Source: DTWD01 sp963662965
GTDB lineage: Bacteria > Acidobacteriota > Vicinamibacteria > Vicinamibacterales > UBA8438
Reading direction: 5' to 3'
Assembly: GCA_963662965.1 (NCBI GenBank)
Contig: OY759970.1
Location: 3,286,001 to 3,350,000 of the forward strand
Length of the DNA: 64,000 nt
Shown here: one piece after another, positions 8,188 to 17,532 of the stretch
Layout: every line of letters starts with the position of its first letter
Position numbering within the stretch: position 1 is the stretch's first letter
Made by a program: the position numbers and the translations under genes
The notes under the pieces: model-generated
Databases searched by the model: none
What the model was told of the DNA's origin: nothing
Seen by the model: the letters and a program-made list of their open reading frames with translations, nothing else

Positions 8188-10361
8188 CAGTCGATCCCGC
8201 CGAACTTCGCCTTCGCTTCCTGCCGCCGGGCGTGGAGAATCGGCTCGGTGTAGCCGCTCGGTTGTTCGCGACCCTTGAACACCAGGTCGCAGGCCGCTTG
8301 AAAGGCGATGCTGTCGTCGAAGTTCGGCGCCATCGGCCGATACTTCGGATCGTCGGCATTCTGGCCGTCCACCACGGCGGCCATCCGTTGCAGGGTCTCG
8401 CGCACCTGGGCTTCGGTGCAGATGCCGTGGCGCAGCCAGTTGGCGATGTGCTGGCTGGAGATGCGCAGGGTCGCGCGGTCCTCCATCAGCGCCACGTTGT
8501 TGATGTCCGGCACCTTGGAACAGCCGACACCCTGATCGACCCAGCGCACCACGTAGCCCAAGATACCCTGGGCGTTGTTGTCCAGCTCCTGCTGAATCTC
8601 CTCCGCCGACCAATTCGGCTGCTCGGCTCGCGGAATCGTCAGGATCTTGTCGAGGTCGGCGAGGGGGCGCGATTTCAATTCAGCCTGCCGGGCCCTGACG
8701 TCGACCTGGTGATAGTGGGTGGCGTGCAGCGTGGCGGCGGTCGGCGAGGGCACCCAGGCGGTGTCGGCGCCAGCCTCGGGGTGACCGATCTTGATCTTCA
8801 GCATGTCGGCCATCAGGTCCGGCATGGCCCACATGCCTTTCCCGATCTGGGCGTGGTGCGGCAGACCGCACGCCAGGCCGACATCGACGTTCCAGTCTTC
8901 GTAGGTCACCATCCAATCGGCGCTCTTCATCTCCTTCTTGCGAATCATCGGGCCGGCCTCCATCGCGGTGTGCATCTCGTCGCCGGTGCGATCGAGAAAG
9001 CCGGTGTTGATGAAGAACACGCGATCCTTGGCGGCGCGTATGCATTCCTTCAGGTTGACCGTCGTCCGCCGCTCCTCATCCATGATGCCGATCTTGAGGG
9101 TATACCGGTCGAGCCCGAGCGCATCCTCGACCTGGCCCAGCAGCTGGTCGGTGAACGCGACTTCCTCCGGCCCGTGCAATTTCGGTTTCACGATGTAGAC
9201 GGATCCGGCGCGGCTGTTTGTGCGGCTCTTCAGATCATGGATGGCGATCATCGATGAGATCATCGCGTCGAGAATGCCTTCCGGCGCCTCGTGGCCATCC
9301 TTGTCCAGCACCGCCGGGTTGGTCATGAGATGCCCGACGTTGCGGATCAGCATCAGGCTGATGCCCGGCAACCTGACCTCCGATCCGTCGGACGCGGTGT
9401 ACACCCGGTCCGGGTTGAGTGCGCGGTCGACCATGCGGCCGCCTTTTTCGAAGCGGTCCGTCAGATCGCCTTTGATCAGGCCGAGCCAGTTGCGGTAGGC
9501 GACCACCTTGTCGTCCGCGTCGACCGTCGACACCGAATCCTCAAGGTCCATGATGGTCGTCGTGGCCGCTTCCAGCACGATGTCTTTCACCCCGGCGGCA
9601 TCGTCCCGGCCGACCGGGTGAGTGCGGTCGATGGTGATGTCGATGTGGAGTCCGTTGTTCCGCAGCAAGACCGCCGACGGCGCGCCGGCATCACCGCGAT
9701 ATCCGGCGAGCTGCGATGGGTCGGCGAGCCGGGTGAGCCGGCCGTCCCCCAGGGTGACGGCGAGTGCGCCGCCGTCGACCGCATAGGAGGTCGCATCGGC
9801 GTGGCTGCCGGTGGCGAGTGGCGTCGCTGAGTCGAGGAAGTCGCGGGCGTGGGCGATCACCCGGGCGCCGCGCACGGGGTTGTACTCATCGCCGCGCTTG
9901 GCTCCGTCGTCCTCCGGAATGGCGTCCGTCCCGTAGAGCGCGTCGTACAGGCTCCCCCAACGCGCGTTGGCGGCGTTCAGTGCATACCGGGGGTTGGTGA
10001 GCGGCACGACGAGCTGCGGCCCGGCAATGGTCGAGATCTCCAGGTCGACGTTCGCCGTGCTGACCTCGAAATCGTCGCCCTCCGGCACCAGGTAGCCGAC
10101 CTCCTGCAGCACGGCCTTGTAATCCGCCAGGTCGATCGGTTGGTCGCGGTTCTCCGAATACCACGCGTCGATACGTCGCTGGAGGTCGTCGCGCTTCGCC
10201 AGCAGCTCGTGGTTCCGCGGCGACAGAACGTGGACCAAACGGTCGAGGCCGGACCAGAACGCTTCCGGGGACACTCCGGTTCCCGGCAACGCCTCGTCGT
10301 TGATGAAATCGTGCAGCGTCTTGTCTACCTGGAGGCCCCCGGCCTCGATCCGGTCCGTCAT
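8187..10361 (-). CDS. glcB: Malate synthase G
   Basis: 724 residues, the usual size for the monomeric G isoform. The enzyme condenses glyoxylate with acetyl-CoA to malate in the cytosol. Visible motifs include TLKIGIMDEERRTTVNLKEC, GFLDRTGDEMHTAMEAGPM and PSPTAATLHATHYHQVDV, all characteristic of this family. The frame extends 12 codons further upstream, but the ATG at 10361 is chosen because GGAGAAGGA sits directly before it. Together with acs this provides acetate or glyoxylate assimilation; isocitrate lyase is not in the window, so either it is elsewhere or glyoxylate comes from glycolate. The GNAT gene is translationally coupled downstream. Confidence 0.97.
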   Translation of the reverse strand: MTDRIEAGGLQVDKTLHDFINDEALPGTGVSPEAFWSGLDRLVHVLSPRNHELLAKRDDLQRRIDAWYSENRDQPIDLADYKAVLQEVGYLVPEGDDFEVSTANVDLEISTIAGPQLVVPLTNPRYALNAANARWGSLYDALYGTDAIPEDDGAKRGDEYNPVRGARVIAHARDFLDSATPLATGSHADATSYAVDGGALAVTLGDGRLTRLADPSQLAGYRGDAGAPSAVLLRNNGLHIDITIDRTHPVGRDDAAGVKDIVLEAATTTIMDLEDSVSTVDADDKVVAYRNWLGLIKGDLTDRFEKGGRMVDRALNPDRVYTASDGSEVRLPGISLMLIRNVGHLMTNPAVLDKDGHEAPEGILDAMISSMIAIHDLKSRTNSRAGSVYIVKPKLHGPEEVAFTDQLLGQVEDALGLDRYTLKIGIMDEERRTTVNLKECIRAAKDRVFFINTGFLDRTGDEMHTAMEAGPMIRKKEMKSADWMVTYEDWNVDVGLACGLPHHAQIGKGMWAMPDLMADMLKIKIGHPEAGADTAWVPSPTAATLHATHYHQVDVRARQAELKSRPLADLDKILTIPRAEQPNWSAEEIQQELDNNAQGILGYVVRWVDQGVGCSKVPDINNVALMEDRATLRISSQHIANWLRHGICTEAQVRETLQRMAAVVDGQNADDPKYRPMAPNFDDSIAFQAACDLVFKGREQPSGYTEPILHARRQEAKAKFGGID

Positions 10362-10397
10362 TCCTTCTCCCTGCGTCAGTGCTTGGGCCCACGCCAC

Positions 10398-10689
10398 GCC
10401 AGGCGGTTCCGTTTGCGGAATCTCGTCATGCCCGGAGATTCTACCCCCGGGGGTCTGGATGGGCTAATCGGGAGCTCTGTGCAGCCACATCTGGCGGGTC
10501 GATCGACTGAGGCCGTCTTGAAGCCGTCGGTGGGTGGCCCCGGGTTGTTCCTCGCGGAGCGAACGAAGTCGGCGGTACTCCGCCGCTCAGCAGCAACGCT
10601 CTCCTTAGCGAGACGTGTGGTGAGCAGCCTAGCGGTTCATCCCGCGGGTCCCGCGTGGCGGCAGTGGGTGCTTTGACGAGCGCGCGGGT
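10398..10689. other. Intergenic DNA upstream of glcB
   Basis: About 290 bp between the malate synthase start region and the end of the PIN toxin gene. The stretch near glcB presumably carries its promoter, but no convincing -35/-10 pair, operator or gene was found. It is not clearly a copy of repeat families A, B or C described elsewhere in the window. Confidence 0.4.
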
Positions 10690-11106
10690 CTATGCGCGCA
10701 TACGCGCCACGCCGACCCGTTTTGCGGCGCGGAGCATGGTCCCATCCTGCGTGGCCAGCGCCACGCCCTCGACCGCGGCCAGGTGAAGATAGGCGGCGTC
10801 ATACGCCGACAGCCCGGTGCGCCGCGACAGGTCGAGCACGTCGACGAGTGTGCGCAGCAGGGACTCTTCTATCACGACAATAGGCAGCCTTCCCAAGATA
10901 CCGATGAACGTCGTCGTGTCGGCACGCGTCAGTCGCTTCCGCCGCTCCGCCACGACCAGCGCGTTGGCAACCTCGAGCGGCCAGATCGTCGGCACGAGCG
11001 CCTCGCCGGCCGCGAGTGCGTCGAGGATCGCCGAGGGATATCCGGCTGCTTCATCCTCGAATCCCCAGGACATGGTGACTGAACAATCGAGCACAAAGCG
11101 ACTCAC
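10690..11106 (-). CDS. PIN-domain toxin (VapC-like RNase)
   Basis: 138 residues, the standard length for VapC-type PIN ribonucleases, which cleave RNA and arrest growth when not bound by their antitoxin. The acidic metal-binding residues can be followed: Asp in FVLDCSV near the N-terminus, Glu in WPLEVANAL, Asp in SAYDAAYLHLA and Asp in ATQDGTML. Its first codon overlaps the last bases of the antitoxin gene upstream (4-base overlap), the normal coupled layout. The toxin-side active site looks intact, so the module is probably functional. Confidence 0.9.
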   Translation of the reverse strand: MSRFVLDCSVTMSWGFEDEAAGYPSAILDALAAGEALVPTIWPLEVANALVVAERRKRLTRADTTTFIGILGRLPIVVIEESLLRTLVDVLDLSRRTGLSAYDAAYLHLAAVEGVALATQDGTMLRAAKRVGVARMRA

Positions 11107-11345
11107 GACCGGCGGCCCTCGTCGATGAGCCGGCGGATGCTCAGCCCCTTCAGGGACCGTCCCCTACTGAACCGCCGGAGCTCATCGAGCGCCGCCGCCG
11201 CATTGCGGCGAACGTCTGCGTCCGGAGGTACGAGCATCGCGACCGGCGCACCGTGCTTCGTGATGGTGATCCGCTCGCCGCGAGATGCGCGCTCGAGTAA
11301 CTTCGACAGGTGGGTTTTCGCTTCGAACGCTCCTATGGAGGCCAT
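11103..11345 (-). CDS. Phd/YefM-family antitoxin
   Basis: 80 residues. The N-terminal half (MASIGAFEAKTHLSKLLERA, then ITKHGAPVAMLVPP) is the Phd/YefM DNA-binding fold, and the C-terminal tail would wrap the PIN toxin encoded immediately downstream. An ATG seven codons upstream is possible but lies inside the palindrome at 11355-11373, so the internal ATG at 11345 is preferred; this leaves the palindrome upstream as an operator. No strong ribosome binding site is seen. Phd-type antitoxins usually pair with Doc or RelE-like toxins but are also found with PIN toxins. Confidence 0.87.
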   Translation of the reverse strand: MASIGAFEAKTHLSKLLERASRGERITITKHGAPVAMLVPPDADVRRNAAAALDELRRFSRGRSLKGLSIRRLIDEGRRS

Positions 11346-11354
11346 GGTCGGATC

Positions 11355-11373
11355 AACTAGTCTCAAACTAGTT
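11355..11373. promoter_or_regulatory. Palindromic operator of the Phd/PIN module
   Basis: Perfect 7-bp inverted repeat AACTAGT-N5-ACTAGTT directly upstream of the antitoxin start. Antitoxins of this class autorepress by binding such palindromes. On the minus strand a possible -35 (TTGACT, 11387-11392) lies 16 bp before TAGTTT inside the palindrome, so the repressor would cover the promoter. The TTGACT overlaps the stop codon of the preceding CehA-type gene. The operator role is inferred from position and symmetry. Confidence 0.6.
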
Positions 11374-11388
11374 TAGTCGACTTGACAG

Positions 11389-13934
11389 TCAATCGACCAC
11401 TTCTGCCGCGAACTGGAGATACACCTCCCGCGCCTCGTCGAACTGGGCAAAGACGTGCGTCCGTTCGCGTTCCGAGCGCCACCCGGGCCACGCCTCCGCC
11501 ATCGAGCGGAGCGTGTCGATCCAGCGCACGCCGTAGTCGGCCGAGGCGCGGTCGCGTACCGGCTGGTCCCCCACAGTGATCCAGACCGGGTTCGTAAAGG
11601 CCTGGGCGTAGGCGACGTCGAGGGGGAACCGCTCGGCCGGATTGCCTTCTGCACGCAGATGACACCAGCCGCTCCGGCCAATCTCGAGGTCGATGGTGAA
11701 CGCGGCTCCGCGACGGTCGGCGTTCAACGGAATGTCGGCACGCTCTTCGCCGCGACAGACCACGAAGACCCGTGCCAGCCGCGTGATCGACTCGACGCGT
11801 CCCGTCAGCTCGACGCTGCCACCACCCGCCGGGAGCCCGACCGTGTCGCCGGCGGTCCGTCCGTCGACGCTCAGCTCGACGAGCGGTCCGGACGAGACGA
11901 ACGCCCGTCCGTAGCGCAGCGCTCCGAACCACGTTTCCATGTCGAGCCCGTAGTCGCCGGTATGCACGTAGGTGCGAACCGAACCGACGAGCTTCATGCG
12001 GTGCAGGTTACTGATGGAGTCCTCGCCCCCGGTCGCCGTGACTCTCAGGCCGTTGTTCCAGACGGCATAGAGGGGGTGGAAGCCGGCGCGCGCGGCGTCC
12101 GACCATTCGACGGCGTCGGTGGTCCCGAGCGCGGCGTCAACCATGAAGCCCTTGCCCCCGCCGAGGTTGCCGACGAGCGGGTCGGCCTCACCGGTGAACG
12201 CGTGTACGTAGCCGACGGTCGCTCCCTGTCTCTTGGCCAGACGGAACATGTCGGTGTTGCTCGGGTAGAGGCTCTCGATCGCGGTCCCTTCGTATCTCAT
12301 CGTGAAGGGGGAAAGGAGATGGTCGCGCATGCCGAACATGAAGACGTGACCGTAGAACGGCGGTCGGTACTCTTGACCGACCACGAGCATGCGCTCGGGC
12401 GTCGAGAGTGGATGCGGCCCGCCGCCCGGCACGAAGAACTGGTGGTCGAGGATCCGATTGTCCTTGTTGGCGACCTGCTCGTTGACGACGTCCTGGTCCT
12501 CGGCCTCCGACATCATCAGCAGGTTCTCGAGCGTGTTGTGCAGGTTGCCGCCGTAGTTCATGTGGACGTGGGTCGACCCGCTGTACCACCCCTTGGCCGC
12601 CATGTCGGTCATCCGGCGAAGATCAATGATGACGGGTGTGACCTCGTTGGCCGGCGTCTCGACGGTAACCGTTTCCGGCCAGTACTCGAACCCTTTGACG
12701 ACGGTCACCTCCGTGCGACCGGCGGGCACCTCCACCGTGAACGCGCCGCGGTGATGAAAGACATGGTCGTCTTGGGCGCCGACACGGGCGTAGGCGTCGG
12801 TCGGCGCGTAGAACTTGCCGTCTGACGCCGTCAGGTGCACCCGCGATCCGGTCGGCGCTCCGGTGGCGGCGTCACGCGTGGTGATTGAGAGCACGCCGGT
12901 CGGTCGCTGCCAGCGCCGAGTCGTGATGGCGATGGTCTGCATGCCACCGCCATGCGTCCGCATGATCGCCAGCTGAGGGAGGCCGCTCTCGTTCGTGATG
13001 AACGCGATCCATTCGTCATCGGGTGACCATCGCGGATGGAACGCGTCGTGATTGAAGAAGGTCAGCTTGTACGGCTCGCCGCCGGTCGTCGGCTGGACGT
13101 AGAGGTTGTTGAACTGGTCGGCGGCGCCGGCGGTCGACGAATAGACAAAGCGGGACCGTCGCTCGCGACATCTGGCCGCGTGCGGTACAGCGACTGCTCC
13201 GCCAGCACCGCTGTCGCGTCATCGATGCCGTTGGCGCGCGCGGGCACGCGCAAGACGTGCCCGGATCCGAGCGGGACGTCCCGGTTCGACACGAGCAGCA
13301 GCTCGTCGCCGCTCGGGAGCCACGTTGGCGTGATGTGCATATCCCAGGGGCCGAAGTACAGGCGGTTGCGGCCAAAGTCGTTGTCGCGGGTGACGGCAAT
13401 CGGGTCGCCGCTCCACTGGCCGTCCTCGATCGGGCGGATGTAGACGTTGAAGTACCCACGCGGGGTTGTGGCCACGTAGGCGACACGACCGCCGTCTGGC
13501 GAGAACGTCGGGTCGGCGTAGATCTGATCATCCGCGGTCAGCGCGTGCGATTCGCCCGTGTCGACGCCGAGTATCTCGAGCTGGATCGAGGCCCCGTCGG
13601 CATCGGCGGTATAGATGATCCAGCCGCCATCGGGCGACCAGTCTGGCGACGAGTGGTACGTCTCGCCGTAGGTCAGCTCGGTGGCGCTACCCAATGCGCG
13701 ATCGATCTCCCAGATCGATCCGGCCATCGCGACCGCAATCGATCGCCCATCCGGCGCCCACGACGGCGCCCACGGCGTCGAGCTCGGCGCCGGCGGGAAG
13801 TAGTAGTTGTGCATGTAGTTCCCACCGTGGCGCGACGGCGGGTAGCGGCCGGCTTGCGCACCAAGCCGAGGGATGGCAACCGAGAGAAGGACGGACCCTA
13901 GGACGAAGCCGAATAGGGCGACATGTCTACGCAT
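11389..13934 (-). pseudogene. PD40 propeller + CehA/McbA-type metallohydrolase, broken by one frameshift
   Basis: Two reading frames make one gene. The upstream frame (13934 to about 13155) has a signal peptide (VALFGFVLGSVLLSVAIP) and Tol-PAL/PD40 propeller repeats (WAPDGRSIAVAMAG, DWSPDGGWIIYTAD, TFSPDGGRVAYVAT). The downstream frame begins mid-repeat with SRFVYSSTAGAADQFNNLYV and FHPRWSPDDEWIAFITNE, then runs into a CehA/McbA-like PHP hydrolase domain (GWYSGSTHVHMNYGGNLHNT, VGYVHAFTGEADP). The propeller is continuous if one base is added near 13155 (between VASDG and SRFVY). The hydrolase part could only be made separately from an internal start around 12963. CehA-like enzymes hydrolyse esters or carbamates; the substrate here is unknown. 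Sequencing error and a real mutation are both possible. Confidence 0.85.
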
Positions 13935-13972
13935 GCGGGCATTGTAGAGCCGCGTGCTATCCTGCCGCCGCG

Positions 13973-15787
13973 ATGGCGATTAGTCACGCCGCGTTCCCCG
14001 ACCTCCGCGCCTTTATCGACCAGCTGAGGCGCGCCGGCGATCTCGCGGTGATCGACGCACCGGTCGACCCGAATCTCGAGGCGGCCGAGGTCCACCGTCG
14101 GGTGATCGCGGCGGGCGGCCCGGCGCTGCTGTTCACCAATGTGAGCGGCGCCTCGTTTCCGCTCGTCACCAATCTTTTCGGCACCGCGCGACGCGCCGAG
14201 ATGGCGTTCGGCACGCGTCCCCTACACCTCATCAAGCGTCTCGTCGAGCTGGCGGAGACGCTCCTGCCGCCGACGCCGGCGAAGCTGTGGGGCGCGCGCG
14301 ACATAGCCCGTGCGCTCGTCGGCGTCGGCACCGTCGGGAGAAAGCGCGGGCCGGTCACGGATGTCGTCACGACCGACGTCGATCTCGGTCGGCTGCCCGC
14401 CATCACCTGCTGGCCAGAGGATGGCGGGCCGTTCATCACCCTCCCGCTCGTCTACACCGAGCATCCGGACCACCCCGGCCACAACCTCGGCATATACCGG
14501 CTGCATGTGCACGACCGCCGATCGACCGGGATGCACTGGCAGATCGGCAAAGGCGGGGGCTTTCACTACGCCGCGGCCGAGGCGAAGGGGGAGGCGTTGC
14601 CGGCGACGGTCTTTCTCGGCGGCCCGCCGGCGCTGATGCTGGCCGCCGTCGCGCCTCTGCCTGAGAACGTGCCGGAGCTGATGCTGGCGTCGCTCATCGC
14701 CGGCCAGCGCTTACCGGTGGTCGACGGGGTCGGACCGCACCGGCTGATCGGCAGCGCTGAATTTGCGCTGATGGGGTCGGTGGCCCCAGACGTTCGCAAG
14801 CGCGAGGGGCCGTTTGGCGACCACTATGGCTACTACTCGCTGGCGCACGACTATCCGGTGTTCGCCGTCGAGAAGGTCGCGCACCGGAAGGACGCTATCT
14901 ATCCGGCCACGGTCGTGGGGAAGCCGCGGCAAGAAGACTTCTTCATTGGCGATTTGCTCCAAGAGCTGCTGTCGCCGCTCTTCCCGCTGGTCATGCCTGG
15001 CGTCATCGACCTCTGGTCGTACGGCGAGACGGGATATCACTCGCTCGGCGCGGCGGTCGTCCGCCAACGCTACGCGCGCGAGGCGATGGCGAGCGCGTTC
15101 CGGATCCTGGGCGAGGGGCAGCTGTCGCTGACGAAGTTCCTGCTGGTGACTGACCAGGCCGTCGACCTCAAGGACTTCAAGAAGACGCTCGTGCATCACC
15201 TGGAGCGCACACGCCCGGCAACCGACCTTTACGTCTTCTCGAATCTGTCCATGGATACGCTCGACTACACCGGTCCCGAGGTGAACAAAGGGTCGAAGGG
15301 GGTGTGGCTCGGTCTCGGACCCGCCGTGCGGCAGCTCCCGCGGGAGTTTCAGGCAGCCGAGCTGCCACGCGGCGTGACCACCGTGCGCATCTTTTGTCCG
15401 GGCTGCCTTGTCGTCGATGCGCCCGACTATGCGACGGAGCCACATGCGGCCGAGCGCCTCGCGCTCGAGCCGGCGTTCAAGGCGTGGCCGTTGGTGGTCG
15501 TCTCCGACGAGCCCGACCGGGCGGTCGCCTCGGTGATGAACTTCCTCTGGACCACGTTTACTCGATTCGAACCGGCGGCCGACATCTATGCGTCGGCGAC
15601 CGAGGTGGTGCGCCATCATCTGTCGTATACGCCGCCGATCGTCATCGATGCGCGGATGAAGCCCTCGTATCCGGAGGAGCTGACCTGCCGTCCGGACATC
15701 GCCGAGCGCGTGAGCCACCGGTGGGCGGAGTACTTCCCGGGCGGCGGGGTCGAGATGGGCGATTCGGAGAAGGCGTCGTTAACGTGA
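13973..15787 (+). CDS. UbiD-family decarboxylase (menaquinone-type, prFMN dependent)
   Basis: 604 residues. UbiD enzymes use prenylated FMN to decarboxylate aromatic or unsaturated acids, for example in quinone synthesis; the about 600-residue size matches the menaquinone-pathway (MqnL-like) subgroup better than the roughly 490-residue E. coli UbiD. Seen are VTNLFGTARRAEMAFG, ITCWPEDGGPFITLPLV and FGDHYGYYSLAHDYPVFAVE. The ATG at 13973 is chosen because the family N-terminus (FPDLRAFIDQLRRAGDL) begins right after it, and the divergent CehA-type gene starts only 38 bp away. No UbiX-type prenyltransferase is in the window. The last 9 bases overlap the convergent PemK toxin gene. Confidence 0.87.
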   Translation: MAISHAAFPDLRAFIDQLRRAGDLAVIDAPVDPNLEAAEVHRRVIAAGGPALLFTNVSGASFPLVTNLFGTARRAEMAFGTRPLHLIKRLVELAETLLPPTPAKLWGARDIARALVGVGTVGRKRGPVTDVVTTDVDLGRLPAITCWPEDGGPFITLPLVYTEHPDHPGHNLGIYRLHVHDRRSTGMHWQIGKGGGFHYAAAEAKGEALPATVFLGGPPALMLAAVAPLPENVPELMLASLIAGQRLPVVDGVGPHRLIGSAEFALMGSVAPDVRKREGPFGDHYGYYSLAHDYPVFAVEKVAHRKDAIYPATVVGKPRQEDFFIGDLLQELLSPLFPLVMPGVIDLWSYGETGYHSLGAAVVRQRYAREAMASAFRILGEGQLSLTKFLLVTDQAVDLKDFKKTLVHHLERTRPATDLYVFSNLSMDTLDYTGPEVNKGSKGVWLGLGPAVRQLPREFQAAELPRGVTTVRIFCPGCLVVDAPDYATEPHAAERLALEPAFKAWPLVVVSDEPDRAVASVMNFLWTTFTRFEPAADIYASATEVVRHHLSYTPPIVIDARMKPSYPEELTCRPDIAERVSHRWAEYFPGGGVEMGDSEKASLT

Positions 15788-16099
15788 TCCCAAGCCGAGC
15801 GCGAAGCGAATCGCTTCGTCGACCTCGGCCATCCGTTCGCGGGGCAGCGTCGTGATCTGCTCCGTCAGGCAGCGCCTCGGGATCGTGACGATTTCGTCGA
15901 GGTTCGCGACGCACTTCCGCCGAAGGCCGTCCTGCTGACCGAGCGGCACCTCCGTCGGAATGTCACGGATAGTGCCAGTTACGGTCGCGACGGTGACGCG
16001 CGTGCGGACCCGATAGGCGGCGTCACGGCTGAGCAGCACCACGGGACGGCGTCCGGCCGGCTTCCGGAGGGCGGCCCACCACACCTCGCCCCGCTGCAC
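15779..16099 (-). CDS. PemK/MazF-family endoribonuclease toxin
   Basis: 106 residues, typical for MazF/PemK mRNA interferases. The family N-terminus RGEVWWAALRKPAGRRPVVLLSR and the later TVTGTIRDIPTEVPL are clear. The GTG start follows the antitoxin stop codon with no gap, and the ribosome binding site (AAGGAG) lies within the last codons of the antitoxin, so the two are translationally coupled. The 3' end overlaps the convergent UbiD gene by 9 bp. Confidence 0.92.
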   Translation of the reverse strand: MQRGEVWWAALRKPAGRRPVVLLSRDAAYRVRTRVTVATVTGTIRDIPTEVPLGQQDGLRRKCVANLDEIVTIPRRCLTEQITTLPRERMAEVDEAIRFALGLGSR

Positions 16100-16363
16100 C
16101 TACCATTTCTCCTTCGGGAGATCGGCCCAGAGCACCTCGGCGGCCGCGTCGGTCCACTGGTCGTCGTCCTCGGGCTGTCTGATGTAGCCCGCCTCGTACT
16201 GCTTCTCCTTCGCCTCTTCCTCCAACTGCCGGAGTCGAAGCTCGCATGCCTGACGGACAAACTGCGCACGACTCTCGCGTACCAGACTCGCGCCGCCGTC
16301 GATTCGTTCGAGAAAGCGGTCGTCGACCGGAACCTGGACGATCTTGCGGTTTGAACTACTCAT
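16100..16363 (-). CDS. Ribbon-helix-helix antitoxin partner of PemK
   Basis: 87 residues. The N-terminal strand KIVQVPVDDRFLERID with the following helices (RESRAQFVRQACELRLRQLE) is a MetJ/Arc/CopG-type ribbon-helix-helix; the acidic tail (QPEDDDQWTDAAAEVLWADL) is the expected toxin-binding segment. It precedes the PemK gene with zero spacing. The upstream 40 bp is strikingly AT-rich for this genome and contains a palindrome over the likely -10, fitting autoregulation. Confidence 0.85.
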   Translation of the reverse strand: MSSSNRKIVQVPVDDRFLERIDGGASLVRESRAQFVRQACELRLRQLEEEAKEKQYEAGYIRQPEDDDQWTDAAAEVLWADLPKEKW

Positions 16364-16380
16364 ACGTATACATAATCTTA

Positions 16381-16398
16381 TACATACAATTATATGTA
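16381..16398. promoter_or_regulatory. Promoter/operator of the RHH-PemK module
   Basis: Inverted repeat TACATA-N6-TATGTA within an AT-rich island. On the minus strand a perfect -10 hexamer TATAAT (16389-16394) lies inside the palindrome, 25 bp before the antitoxin start; no good -35 was found. Binding of the ribbon-helix-helix antitoxin here would block the promoter. The same island also separates the module from the divergent TRAP binding-protein gene. Confidence 0.55.
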
Positions 16399-16440
16399 TT
16401 TAAGCAGACTTCCTGGCAGTGTTATGAGATCCTTCACATG

Positions 16441-17532
16441 ATGTGGGTGTATCGGCAGCGTGTCGCGGATCCGAATCGAGTTGGCTACTCGAGAGTCTCG
16501 GCCATCGCGGTCGGTGCGCTCCTCGTCGCCGCGTCCGCATGTTCAACGACCGCGTCGGACGACGGCGAATTCACGTACCTGGCGATCGTTCCAGATGCGG
16601 CCGATGGTGAAACACGCTCGGCCGGTACGCTGGCGCTGACGGAGCTGGTCGACGGGATCACCGAAGGGCGCGTTACGATCGACACTGAGTTCGACCCGAG
16701 CCAGCACTGTGCGGATGCCGACGGTTGTCTCGCGGCGCTTCAGGCGGGCGACATCGACATCTACCGCGCAACGGCCGACGAGCTCGTCGTTCTCTTTCCC
16801 GAGCTGCAGGTGCTCGACCTCCCCTACCTCATCGAGAGCAGTGAGGTGGCGGAGCTGGTCTTCAGCGGCGCGTTCTTCGCGCGGATGCGCGACGCGATTC
16901 TCGAGCGGACCGATCTTCGCCTGATGGCGGTGTCGAACGTCGACGGCTGGCGGCACATTGCCAACAATGTGCACGAAGTGCGGACACCGGACGATCTCGA
17001 CGGGGTGACGCTGGCGACGTTGGACGTGCCGGTGCACGTCGAGACGACGCGCGCCCTTGGGGCGACGCCGCTCACCGGACCGCCGGCCGACGCCGCGTCA
17101 GCGGCTGTGACGTCGCAGGGCAGTCGAACCGGCGTTCTCTCTCTGCTTGCGAATGACGCGGAGTCGCGACCGGCGCATCTCACGCTCGATCGACATAATT
17201 ACGTCGTCGCGCTCTGGCTGATGAACGAGCGGGCGTATCGCCAGATGCCGCTCGATCTGCAGCAGATCGTCCAGCTCGGCTTCGACGAGCTAAAGCGGTT
17301 GACCTTGGGATTCCCCGACGCGCGGGAGGCCGAAGCGCTCGCCGCCTTCGAGTCGGCGGGCGGGCAGGTCTACGTGCCGACCGACGACGAACGACGCGCG
17401 TTCGTCATGGCGGGCGGCCGGGTGTCGACCTGGTTCATGGACGCGTACGGCTACGAGTGGCTCGTCTGGCTCGAGGGCGCGATTGCCGAGGCGGAGCGGG
17501 AGCTCGCTACGGCAGCGGCACCCGGTCTCTGA
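16441..17532 (+). CDS. Orphan TRAP-transporter substrate-binding lipoprotein (DctP-like)
   Basis: About 363 residues. The N-terminus has a lipoprotein-like signal (VSAIAVGALLVAASACS). The rest matches the DctP fold: an early segment where a quantity of solute is tested (LQAGDIDIYRATADELVVLF), the family block LRLMAVSNVDGWRHIANN followed by VRTPDDLDGV, and YVVALWLMNERAYRQMPLDLQ near the C-terminal third. TRAP binding proteins deliver organic acids to a DctQ/DctM membrane pair, but no such genes are in the window. The start is uncertain: two adjacent ATGs (16438 and 16441) give a signal peptide preceded by about 20 residues, and no good ribosome binding site is visible. Confidence 0.8.
   Translation: MWVYRQRVADPNRVGYSRVSAIAVGALLVAASACSTTASDDGEFTYLAIVPDAADGETRSAGTLALTELVDGITEGRVTIDTEFDPSQHCADADGCLAALQAGDIDIYRATADELVVLFPELQVLDLPYLIESSEVAELVFSGAFFARMRDAILERTDLRLMAVSNVDGWRHIANNVHEVRTPDDLDGVTLATLDVPVHVETTRALGATPLTGPPADAASAAVTSQGSRTGVLSLLANDAESRPAHLTLDRHNYVVALWLMNERAYRQMPLDLQQIVQLGFDELKRLTLGFPDAREAEALAAFESAGGQVYVPTDDERRAFVMAGGRVSTWFMDAYGYEWLVWLEGAIAEAERELATAAAPGL

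Noticed and set aside
9849..10676. Open frame antisense to malate synthase reaching into the intergenic region
   Set aside because: No recognisable domain or ribosome binding site; overlaps glcB almost entirely.
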